DNA from: Chiua virens
Taxonomy: Eukaryota; Basidiomycota; Agaricomycetes; Boletales; Boletaceae
Length of the DNA stretch: 64,000 bases
Reading direction: 5' to 3'
NCBI GenBank assembly: GCA_019787685.1
Contig: JAHNUO010000008.1
Location: 868,001 to 932,000, forward strand
In this document: positions 45,701 to 55,646 of the stretch, in pieces
How positions within the stretch are numbered: the first letter of the stretch is position 1
Layout of the letters: every line of letters begins with the position of its first letter
The notes under the pieces: model-generated
Told to the model about the DNA's origin: nothing
Seen by the model: the letters and a program-made list of their open reading frames with translations, nothing else
The model's database searches: none
Made by a program: the position numbers and the translations under genes

Positions 45701-46364
45701 GGATCACCCATGCCTGTGAGAGCGGCCAGCTCTGCGGGGATAGAATGAAAACTGGCATATATGCTTGAGAGGCATACACTGACTGTTGGTTTTGTTGTTG
45801 TCGCCATCACCGACTTTCATGGGACGGCGACATACGCCACACACGCCCAGATTCGATTTGCGAGGAACGGTGGAGCGGGACTGGCCTGGAGGGGGGCCAT
45901 AGACAGCGGTGAAACAGGCCTGTTCGAAGGTGTGTCAGAAGATGGCACGAGGGTATGGATGTGCTTACTTCGTGAAGGGAATGGCCGCACTCTGGGACGA
46001 CGTGGGGCTTCTCGCCGGGGAGCCTGAAGCTGAAGCTGAGGGGCTCTAGACAGACGGGGCATTCCTGTTCATCGTCGAGGGGATCGTGGTTCGAGACGAC
46101 GGGGAGGGGCGGTGGAGGCATAGACGCGAAAGGATAGTAGATGTCGGAGGAGACGAGGGAGACGGCGGAGACGGAATTTGGTAGTTTGCGCTGGAAGAGA
46201 GCTTTGAAAGAGTTGTTCTTGGGCGCTTTTGGGGCAGGACGGGGAGATGCGAAAGTGGGGGAAGGAGGGACTTGAAGGGTATTGAAATGATGGATATCCA
46301 AAGATGGGGGCGGATCCGTCTGATTTCGGGACAACCAAGAGGAAGGTGAGCGTGAGACGGCCAT
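42789..46364 (-). CDS. RING-PH-VWA protein, Far1/Ste5-type pheromone scaffold homologue
   Basis: Predicted scaffold of the pheromone MAP-kinase pathway. Start ATG 46364 (MAVSRSPSSWLSRNQTDPPP). A RING finger begins at residue 102 (ECPVCLEPLSF ... VPECGHSLHE) and continues in the next exon (ACFTAVYGPP ... LGVCGVCRRPM). A Pro/Ser-rich stretch follows, then a PH domain (DALVREFFVYLFREAIICVV, GVLRLKGRIYVRHIKRITAS, FILVFKDRSSLEAWKNQIQA). Next is a VWA domain (PPLDLILIVSLPPPNS, IKTSLDFILASLGIKDRLSL, MILVSDAADSTRRAQMDLVL, NMPIHSFGYGRSHDPASLWL). The usual MIDAS D-x-S-x-S is not visible; VSLPPPNS is found instead. The C-terminal helical part reads RMELLASDMITRALVLVSRK and ends NSIELVSRSTDWVARD (stop 42789-42791). 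RING, PH and VWA in this order is the known architecture of Ste5/Far1 family proteins; pathway role here is inferred. Confidence 0.8.
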
Positions 46365-47038
46365 TATACACGAAAAATGGGCGGCGCTACAGCGTTCCGA
46401 CTAAACAAACGACGAGCAGGGCTGCACGAGGGGGAAATGGATGGTATTACGGAGCGGTGTCGTGGGTCATATTATGTTGAAACTCGTCCCGCCAACTTTG
46501 TGTTGTCCCCTATGACTTCGCTTCCATCAAATTCCCAGCGGTGACACCCTTGTTTTTTTCGTATCCTTCAAGGGTCCGTAACAACGGCTTCTCGTGTGCC
46601 TATACACACCCCGACCTGTTTGAATACCGCTCACTGCTGTGCGTGGTGCCTGGCGTCGGCTCCATTCTCGTTGAATTCAGTTCGAGAATCCATACCTTGG
46701 CTTCTTCGCAAGCAGGAGCGAAGTGGATGACTCTGGGGTCGTCCATGCCTGTCGGAAAATCTAGTGTGAAATTCTGTCCGAGACGTGACACGTCAGGTTT
46801 CCAGTCGGCCAGTTTCCGCAGTTTCGCGCGGTATCACTCGCATCTGCATCATGATCATGCGGCGTTCTTCGCCGATATTGGCGAGTGCTCGTCCACTTCT
46901 ACCTAATCTGCCACGCGTTGACATCATGATCATGGCCTAGTCAAGTTACGCCGAACGAAAGAGGTACGAGATCACTAATATCATGAATTTGAATCATCCG
47001 CGTCATGTCCGATTAACGGTATATTATTCATCCACAGC
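46365..47038. promoter_or_regulatory. divergent promoter region between scaffold gene and DOPA dioxygenase
   Basis: About 670 nt between start codons on opposite strands. It contains a 121-codon plus-strand ORF (46541-46906) and a 63-codon minus ORF, neither with recognisable motifs; I regard both as chance. No repeat seen. Confidence 0.35.
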
Positions 47039-47740
47039 TTGTATATCAAGCCACCCCAGCGTTTCTCTGTGCTATCTACTCCCACAATGTCCCAGCAGAC
47101 CCCCGTTGATTCTGGTAACCAACTAAAGCTCTCTTCAGCTTATCATGAATTTCCCGCTCCCATAAAGACATCCTCGGGCGGATTTGATTTCCATGGCAAG
47201 TGGGGTGCTAGTCCCTCCTCCGCGCTTCGCTTATCATCATACAGTATACTATATGCAGAATTCCCCCGAACAGACTGAATACGCAAGGGATCTCCACGCC
47301 CGTATCGCACGCGAGTTCCCGGAGGTAAGCGGTATACTCCACTTTCCTGTCTCTTTGCCGATCCCTCGTATCCACCCAACAGCTCCCACTCTATCGGCTT
47401 TGGGATCGACCAATCGGTACGTCCATAGTATTTATATCCACCCCGTGGCAGCCGTGTATAACACTTTTGACAAAGGGCCTCATCCAACCGCCATGTTCGA
47501 GGTCAATACGCTCACTCCCCACCAAACAGGAGCCCTCTTATCCTGGCTCGTCGTGAACCATGGCCCTCTCGAGTAAGCCTGTCCTGAACACTCCATAATG
47601 CCCGCTGACGTCACTCCTTCACTAGTGTCTTCGTTCACCCGAATACTGGTGATACATACAGGGACCATGCGGAGCTCGCTATGTGGATAGGGAAACCCTG
47701 GCCGTTGTATTTGGAGATGTTGAAACACATCACTCGCTAA
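47039..47740 (+). CDS. DOPA 4,5-dioxygenase family protein
   Basis: Small non-heme-iron extradiol dioxygenase family; in Amanita the characterised member cleaves L-DOPA toward betalain-type pigments, but many mushrooms without such pigments carry homologues. Start ATG 47039, or the internal ATG 47087 (MSQQTPVDSG). Exons join as SGGFDFH then VYYMQNSPEQTEYARDLHAR, REFPE then LPLYRLWDRPIG, then PHPTAMFEVNTLTPHQTGAL, LSWLVVNHGPLD, VFVHPNTGDTYRDHAELAMW and IGKPWPLYLEMLKHITR (stop 47738-47740). The His residues expected to hold iron (FDFH, GPHP, FVHP) are all present. The first intron (47196-47244) has GC-AG ends; without it the frame closes early. Confidence 0.9.
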
Positions 47741-48332
47741 CACGCATTTCTGTACTACTGTATCACGTCATAGTATGAATCCCATTGCGAGATAGTTTAC
47801 CAAGGTTGAGACACTGCGATCGGCCCCGGTCAGGTCCCGAGATCCTGATCCATAAGTCAAGTGGATACTTATGGGTGTTTGAGCAACAATTTGTTCGAGT
47901 GGCGCCTTTTTCGCTGTAAAATGAATGAATAGCCACGATAGCAATAGGATCATATCGATGCTCCAAACCTGTCAATGACTTGTCCCAGACCCTTCAGTTA
48001 AGCGACGGCACTGAACTGTATAGCCTGATTATGTGTATCGTACGGCGCTTTTTGTTTCACTAGCTGATCATGAGATGTTGGGTTCTCTAACCCGAACTTC
48101 TCCGCTCTCCGGTCAAAGCTCCCGGCACAATTGCTCTACCATTATCGATCGTCTCTGGAACTATACACAAGCTATAGATACGCACGGCAGCCGCAATAGG
48201 ACTCGTCATGATCATGAACCAAATGATGATCCGGCCCCCTTGAGAATGACTAAGCTCATCACGTGGATTGGTACAAAAGGTAGCTGGCTGGTGGCGCGGA
48301 CCGGGACAACCTCCTTCCAAAGTTCCATAGCT
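47741..48332. other. intergenic region upstream of cystathionine beta-synthase
   Basis: About 590 nt. ORFs here are short and motif-free; the open frame upstream of 48333 in phase with the CBS start could extend its N-terminus but shows no targeting or conserved sequence. Nothing else recognised. Confidence 0.3.
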
Positions 48333-49830
48333 ATGTCTCCCCGTATCCTCGATAGCGCCCTCGATGCTGTGGGCAACACCCCTCTCATCCGACTTGACAA
48401 GATCGCTGCTGAAGAAGGTCTCAAATGTAACCTACGTATGTCGTAGTCAGTATTTCCCCCGCTGGCTAATAGCATTAATTGCTCCCTTCTCTTTCATAGT
48501 GGGCAAGCTTGAATGCTTGTCGGCGGGCGGCTCCGTGAAGGACAGAATTGCAAAGGCCATGGTTCTTGCTGCAGAGAAAGAGGGTACACTCATTCCCGGC
48601 CAAAGTGTGGTCATCGAGCCTACCTCTGGCAACACTGGTCTGTCACTTCACTTCGCTCGTCTTGCATCGAGCCCCAGCTGAGGCGAACGTGTCGAACAGG
48701 GATTGGACTTGCCATGACAGTGTGCGATCAAGGTATAGTCTACCGATTGCTTCCGATCGAATTGTTGCTGAATACGGCAAGATAAGGGATATTCCGTCAT
48801 TATAACTATGCCCAATAAGATGTCCCGAGAGAAAGAAGCGATCCTTCGAGCGCTTGGGGCTCAGGTCATTCGCACGCCTGACGAGGAATCTTGGGACTCT
48901 CCCAATAGCCACATAGGTAGATATCTCATCGTATTTCTCACCCCTCTCGTGGCTGAATTCCTCGACGGTTGCAGGGGTGGCGAAGAGACTTCAGCGTGAA
49001 ATTCCACACGCAGTCATTCTTGACCAATATCGAAACGTATGTATATTACGCCCCTTCAGGCTCGAGTAAGCCCTTATCCGTAAACAGCCAAACAACCCAT
49101 TAGCGCACGAATATACGACTGGGCCAGAAATCATCGATGCAGTCACTTCTACTCCATCTTGCTCGTCAAGACCATCATCTATGAAAGTGGATGTCTTCGT
49201 CGCCAGTGCGGGTACCGGAGGGACCATCACTGGAATTTCACGCGCGTTGAAGAAAACCCACAATTCTGAATGCATTGTCGTCGGCATTGATCCAGTTTGT
49301 GTCATTCATTACCACATACGTCTTGGTCATTGACGTGTGATTTGTAGGTTGGCAGTATTCTTGCCTGTCCTGATAGCCTCAACAGTCAGGGGCTTGGGAA
49401 ATCATATGCCGTGGAGGGTATCGGCTACGATTTCATTCCACAGGTTCTCTCAAGAGACCCAGGTGTTGTTGACAGTTGGATAAAGACAACAGACGAAGCG
49501 GCCTTCCATGCCGTCCAACGCCTCATGAAGCGAGAGGGACTTCTTGTCGGGGGCAGTAGTGGTAGTACACTCACCGGCGCTCTCACCTGGTTGAAATCCG
49601 AGCAAGGTCGCAAGGTAGCCGAGACAGATGGCATGAATGTTGTTGTGTTGCTCCCTGATGGGTAAGTCAGCTGGATCGTCTGTGAAAGGCTCTGACTAAT
49701 TGCATCCAGGGTTCGGAATTACATGAGTAAGGAATGGTTCTTGAACTTCGCGCTAGCGTCAGAGCCGACTCAACTCGCGAGCGAGTCAGACGGGGTGTTG
49801 GAGGCGTCTATGCAACGTGCATCATTATAA
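48333..49830 (+). CDS. CYS4: cystathionine beta-synthase (catalytic core only)
   Basis: PLP enzyme that condenses homocysteine with serine in transsulfuration. Start ATG 48333 ([20 protein letters not shown]). Spliced blocks: KCNL then [20 protein letters not shown] with the PLP lysine in [16 protein letters not shown] then [40 protein letters not shown] then [98 protein letters not shown] and [25 protein letters not shown] and LLxGGSxGS favour CBS over cysteine synthase. The frame ends about 30 residues after the catalytic core (stop 49828-49830), so the C-terminal pair of regulatory CBS domains found in the yeast and human enzymes is absent. Confidence 0.9.
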
Positions 49831-50005
49831 TTAGAAACGGTCAAGCAACATCATATTTCTTGAGGTCTTCAGGGTATTCGCCCTGCAAGAGCATGGACGA
49901 TTCAATTTTCGGTGTCGCTAATGTTTAGCGTTATGTATTCGGGACAATAATGGCATTGCAATTGAAGAGATGCTCGATACAGATACCAATAATAACCTGA
50001 CACGG

Positions 50006-51402
50006 TCATTTGGACTGCAATTCAACAGTATTCTTGAAAGCACCAAGCAGCGCAGATACCTGGATCTTCTCGCTGGCACCAGTTGAGAGCCTGTGTCTGC
50101 AGGAAATGGGAAAAAAGCTTGACCATTAGTCAATTTGTGTGAATGCGCCCACTCACTCTATGGTTGCCAGGAAGTCCAGAAGATATACTCGAGCATGAGG
50201 CTTGAAATCGATCGTTTCCACATACTCGTAAGCACCAGAAAGCAAGTCCTGGAGTGCAAGTCCTCGTTCGGTCTTCAAGGCGGTTATCACTGAAATTGGA
50301 CATTGGTATTGGTTTCAATCACACCGAGTGAATCAATATACTCTGAATCGACGTCGTGAACTCATCCGAGAGCATAGAGTTGGCGATCGTCTCAATGTCC
50401 GATGGATGTGGGTTTCCGGTACAATTGTAGACTTCCGTCTCTCCGACAGTGTCGTAGGCAGCATGGCATGCCTGAAGAACATTCAGTGCTCTTCGCATAT
50501 CACCCTTTGAGAGCTTGAGAAGTGCCTGCTTCCCGTCAGTAGTTAATTTCACTCTGGTACAAGTGTTCAGGTGCGCCTAGGGATCACATTCGCTGGCACT
50601 CACCCTTCAGCCTCTACGACATTGTCCACTCTTTTCTCGACCTCCACAGTAGGCAAAGGGGAGAACCGGAACCTCGTACACCGACTTTGGATGGCAGGGG
50701 CGATCTTGTTCACATAATTACAAATGATGCAGAAACGAACGTTTTTGGTGTATTGCTCGATAACACGACGGAGAGCCGCTTGGGCTGCCTGCGTCATCAT
50801 GTCTGCTTCATCGAGAACGACAAGTTTGTATCCCTTGGAGAACAACGTGCGCGTTTCGGAAAACTGTTTGATTTGTTCGCGTACGACGTCGATGCCTCGG
50901 TCATCCGACGCGTTGAGCTGGTATGGTCTCAGAACGAGGCAAGAGATGGGCTTAGACCGCACCCACCTCGAGGATTTGCTTTTTGTACTCGACGCCATAT
51001 ATTCGTCTTGCGACGGCCAATATAGTCGACGTCTTCCCGGTGCCAGGTGGACCGTAAAAGAGCAAGTGTGGCAACCTGTTTTTCTCGATAAATCGTTCGA
51101 CTGCCAAGAAACGTGAGCCGTTGGGGGAAGCCATAAAGATAAGACCGGCCCCACTGGTAGTGGTGATGTCTTTATGAGAGACGACATCGTTGAGCGTAAC
51201 TGGTCGGTATTTTTCTACCCTAAGTGATCATGGATGAGGACGTCCGCTTGAGCCGCGTCGAAGCATACCAGGGTAATGTATCGCTGTCCGAAGACATGGT
51301 GATTTCCACCGCCTTTCCCTTTCCTTTAGATGCGGAAGGTACGACGGCATCTACGTCCATTTCATAGTCGCTGTCCATCGTGAGCTGAATTCGTTGTGAC
51401 AC
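50006..51402 (-). CDS. RFC3: replication factor C subunit 3 (Rfc3; RFC5 of animals)
   Basis: Clamp-loader ATPase that places PCNA on DNA. Start ATG 51402 or 51378 (MDSDYEMDVDAVVPSASKGK). The first intron gives TLPW then VEKYRPVTLNDVVSHKDITT, the RFC box. Then come RFIEKNRLPHLLFYGPPGTG with the Walker A GPPGTGKTS, LELNASDDRGIDVVREQIKQ, GYKLVVLDEADMMTQAAQAA with Walker B DEAD, VIEQYTKNVRFCIICNYVNK and AIQSRCTRFRFSPLP with the SRC arginine finger. C-terminal collar: ALLKLSKGDMRRALNVLQAC, ERGLALQDLLSGAYEYVETI, FKPHARVYLLDFLATIE and LLGAFKNTVELQSK (stop 50006-50008). The gene is intact. Its start is 203 nt from the divergent ubiquitin gene. Confidence 0.95.
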
Positions 51403-52299
<897 letters not shown>

Positions 52300-52540
52300 T
52301 TGTACGAATGTATTGACTATACTTGAATGACACTGTCGCTTTGATGTACGTAGCTCGTGTGTATGTACCAAACTCTATGTTTGTAAATGCCTCGTTGATT
52401 TAGAACAATTTTACGAGGCCCATGCCTGCTGTGAGACATCTTAGACTTCGGTATCTGCACCCACGAAGTGCCACAAGAGTTTGCGCATGTGCTTTGGCTT
52501 CAAAACGAACAAAAGTTGGCTGTACGGTTCCCCTCCTTCA

Positions 52541-52962
52541 GCAGCCAAACCAAGCCTCTTCTGAGTTGCTTATCGAACGAGCTGTTTCTATGGCACCCCG
52601 GTGAGACACCACTCTGGTCGTATCGTTCAAAACATTACAGGGATCATGGATTTCGGGAGCTTGCTTGGAAGAATGATTATCAACCACGAATATCTTGACA
52701 GGACGAATACCGCCGCTCGCCACGGGCAAATGCATGTTCCAGCGTCTTCTATAGTGTGCACTGTTTGCCGAGCATCCATGTGGATCGTAAGAACCAAGAG
52801 ATCAAACAGCGGGGAAGCCAGCTCAACCCGTTGCCCTTTTCGAGGACCAAAAGAAGGCATTGGCCGTCCTAGTGGAGGATGAAGAGGCTTATAAGCAACA
52901 TAGTTGAGATAGTCACGTTGCTTGTCCTCGCCATAACCATGTACGCTGCATGATTCAGACAT
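52541..52962 (-). CDS. possible small gene, hypothetical
   Basis: Candidate start ATG 52962 reads MSESCSVHGYGEDKQRDYLN followed by YVAYKPLHPPLGRPMPSFGP and RVELASPLFDLL. After a possible intron another open block reads ASGGIRPVKIFVVDNHSSKQ and VSHRGAIETARSISNSEEAW, ending FGC near 52541. Composition is protein-like rather than random, but the donor (GTTCTT) is poor and no family is recognised. It could be an antisense shadow in the roughly 860-nt region between the converging ubiquitin and F-box genes, in which I see nothing else. Confidence 0.25.
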
Positions 52963-53159
52963 TCGACAACGACGCAGCACACGTTGAAGAACTTCAAATT
53001 TCCGGTGATGAAGATGAAGATATCCCCTTTCTTTGTCTGAAAACAAAACAGATCACGACCACGTATACCGATGTCCTATGTAAGTATGTGTACTCTATAA
53101 CTATGTGCATGTATATATCTATATCTGAACGAGGTATTAATGCGAGTCTATCATGATGG

Positions 53160-54677
53160 TCACGGACCATCTCGAGGAACATCCACAACAGCGGCTCGAA
53201 GGTCTACCCACGACGCATCGCATTCACAGACGGAACCAGGCGACACATCGACCAATGATGGAAAGAGAATGGAAAGTAGTGTCGAAAGCCATGGAACGTC
53301 AGGGCAAGAACGAGAACAGAGCGTCAGCGAAGTAAGGGGGTGAGAGGCATACGATGTCGGATTCAGGCCGACGTACGGAACCAGGGAATCGATGTCCAGG
53401 ATGATGACGAGATGCTTAAGGTGCTTGCATCCTTTTGCCAACGTGGGGAGGCTCTGCAACGAGATTCTCGGTTTCCATGTCGCCTCTACATATTCGAGAG
53501 CGATGCGGGCCCCTAGTTCCAGTCGTTCGAGCAGGGGCCACCACTTGGTTATCTCTTCGATATCTGGATCCGCGAGGTCGGGAGGCAGTGAAGAATCGAG
53601 TATAAGGCGTCTGAGGGGTAACTTCGATAGCGAGCGCAAATGGTCTAGGGTGAAGAATTTGTCCGTGGGTACGTCCTCGAGCTCATCAAAGGAGATTGTC
53701 TGCTCGACAGTGAATTCATACAGCGGCAAGGTGGATACTGCGTCGAACAGGTCCGCGAAGGATGATGGTGGACAAGGTCCTATAGCATCTATATGGACAG
53801 AACAGAGTTTGTTCCGGGGTAGCTGCTGAAGTATTAATGCCGCGAGCGCCGGCTGAGCACGAATCTTTAATTTCTCCAGCGCAGGAAAGAAAGGGTTGTG
53901 ACAAGTGCGAGAAATCGCGGGCGACAAGTAGTCGTACGATAAGCGGTCGGCATGCACGTCAAAATCTACCAGGAGAGGCAAGGTAGAGACTGTCATGAGG
54001 GAGTGCTCCGTCAAAGATGAAAGGTGAAGCGACAATGAGCGCAGGGTTGTGATACTGCCGAGAGGTATGTGGAGGCACTCTGATGAATGTCCTCTAACGG
54101 ACAGTTGCTCCAAAGGACATCCTTTCAAGAGTGATAACATACTATGCATGGTTGCCATTGAAGGCGAGTTAGATTTGGTATAGCCAACATGCAATGCGAG
54201 AGCCCGAAGCCGAGGAGCCAGGGTCATGCGTAAGGCCACGTCACCAGAGGCTCTGCCTTTGATGCGAGCCGACTCGAGGTTATACATTTGCTGGAACAAG
54301 GGCGCAAGAATGTTTTCCGAGTCGGTGAGTATGCGATGGCGGTGTACGATATACTTGACACGAATGGCATACGAATGGAAATTTGTAAACGCCACTCCAT
54401 CTATGATGGAACCAAGTCGCTGCAAATAAATCCAGTAAGTGTCGACCCAGTGGACTGGGACGGAAAAACGTACAATGTCACCGCCCTCCATCGAAAAGCC
54501 CGGTAGAAGTGACAGCAGCGGGACAGCCGATGGAAGTCGTCTCCAAATGCGGTCCAGGGCAGGATCCTTCCAAGCTTTAGAAGTTCTCGTAGCACAACAC
54601 AATGACGGTTTGCCAACTTCTAAGATAAAATCGAATATGAGTTGGAGGATCTCGTCAATGAGGAGGGCTGGGTGCAT
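53160..54677 (-). CDS. F-box protein
   Basis: Single uninterrupted frame of 505 codons. The N-terminus MHPALLIDEILQLIFDFILE with CATRTSKAWKDPALDRIWRR is a typical basidiomycete F-box (LxxE-I-L-x-x-I-F ... S-K-x-W-x-x-x-A-L-D-x-x-W). The rest has irregular leucine-rich segments (LRALALHVGY, LEQLSVRGHSSECLHIPLGS, LEKLKIRAQPALAALILQQL, LRRLILDSSLPPDLADPDIE), consistent with a solenoid substrate-binding part. Likely an SCF ubiquitin-ligase adaptor; substrate unknown. These genes form large families in mushrooms and evolve fast. The lack of introns is common for the family. Confidence 0.8.
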   Translation of the reverse strand: MHPALLIDEILQLIFDFILEVGKPSLCCATRTSKAWKDPALDRIWRRLPSAVPLLSLLPGFSMEGGDIVRFSVPVHWVDTYWIYLQRLGSIIDGVAFTNFHSYAIRVKYIVHRHRILTDSENILAPLFQQMYNLESARIKGRASGDVALRMTLAPRLRALALHVGYTKSNSPSMATMHSMLSLLKGCPLEQLSVRGHSSECLHIPLGSITTLRSLSLHLSSLTEHSLMTVSTLPLLVDFDVHADRLSYDYLSPAISRTCHNPFFPALEKLKIRAQPALAALILQQLPRNKLCSVHIDAIGPCPPSSFADLFDAVSTLPLYEFTVEQTISFDELEDVPTDKFFTLDHLRSLSKLPLRRLILDSSLPPDLADPDIEEITKWWPLLERLELGARIALEYVEATWKPRISLQSLPTLAKGCKHLKHLVIILDIDSLVPYVGLNPTSYASHPLTSLTLCSRSCPDVPWLSTLLSILFPSLVDVSPGSVCECDASWVDLRAAVVDVPRDGP

Positions 54678-55211
54678 CTTTCCACCTTCACCTTCGGGTT
54701 GGAGTGAGATGAATGCATTTTCCTTGTGGATAAATGAACCTACTGTTTGAATGTAACACCTAGATGACGTCTACTGAGCTCCAGTCACAGCGAGCCCGTC
54801 TAAAATGAACACAGCCGCACAGCGGACGTCGGATTGAAAGAGAAAGAAAGAAAGTTACTCGGGCGGTACCCAAGCGGTACACGCGAAAAAAAATATGTAG
54901 GTCGAATTCCGATTGGTTGTTGTACATCATGTGACCGTGGTGTATCGGGCATTGGGGATCTTATTATGTAGGCAATCATCGAGACTGTCGACATGAGCTA
55001 CGTAGCGAATCTAAAATACGTTGTCACGCACTAGAGCAGATCACGACAAGCAACCTGACTGGCGGGCTGGTTGCTGTCTATCGAATACGCTAGCTAAGAT
55101 TCATTCTTCTCCAGGTATTGAGATATGAGACCTTGTCAATGGGAAGCTTATTGATTGAAGGAAAGTTGGCATGATGACTGACCTTGCTATTCCTCGCTTA
55201 CCACAGTGGTA
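54678..55211. promoter_or_regulatory. intergenic region upstream of the F-box gene
   Basis: About 530 nt between two minus-strand genes: F-box promoter and Pet117 3' flank. Contains a short GAAA/GAAAG run (54838-54852). No gene recognised. Confidence 0.3.
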
Positions 55212-55496
55212 TCAGCTCTGTTCTCCAGATACGACAGTCTGAGTGCGCTCGTATATTGTTCGCTTTCGTTGTGATTCTTCAAAGTCTTCTTGTCGTTGCC
55301 GCATCTTTTCTCTTCTGCGTTCGTCATCACGCAATACCCCTTGGAACATATCCTATACATCATAAGATATGATGAAAGCGAATCGGAATATAACACCCAC
55401 TTCACGCTCTTTAGTTTGCTGGTAATGGACACCCCATATGATGAACGCAGAGATAGCACACGATGCGGCCAACGTCGCCTTTGCCCGAGTCGACAT
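55212..55496 (-). CDS. PET117: cytochrome c oxidase assembly factor Pet117
   Basis: Small inner-membrane protein needed for complex IV assembly. Two exons: 55401-55496 encodes MSTRAKATLAASCAISAFII then WGVHYQQTKERE; a 48-nt intron (55353-55400, GTGGGT...TATAG) follows; 55212-55352 encodes DMFQGVLRDDERRREKMRQR, QEDFEESQRKRTIYERTQTV and VSGEQS. Total 78 residues, the normal size. The single N-terminal hydrophobic helix, the WGVHYQQ motif and the GVLRDD-ERRREKMRQR block are diagnostic. The divergent CID-domain gene starts 150 nt away. Confidence 0.9.
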
Positions 55497-55646
55497 TGGA
55501 GTGAATTTGATGGACCGGCTCAGCCACAACAAAACCAAACACATTAGCGCCACCGACCCTTTCGGATTTCCCCGACGTCGGTTAGTTCCCCATTACCAAA
55601 ACCCACAATCTTTCTTTACAGGTAAGCCCATGCTCGAGCACCCAAC

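Noticed and set aside
46541..46906. 121-codon plus-strand ORF in a promoter region
   Set aside because: No domain, no conserved-looking segment, and it sits between two divergent start codons; kept as intergenic.
47768..47975. Two overlapping minus-strand ORFs downstream of the DOPA dioxygenase
   Set aside because: Short, mutually out of frame and motif-free; probably 3' flanking sequence.
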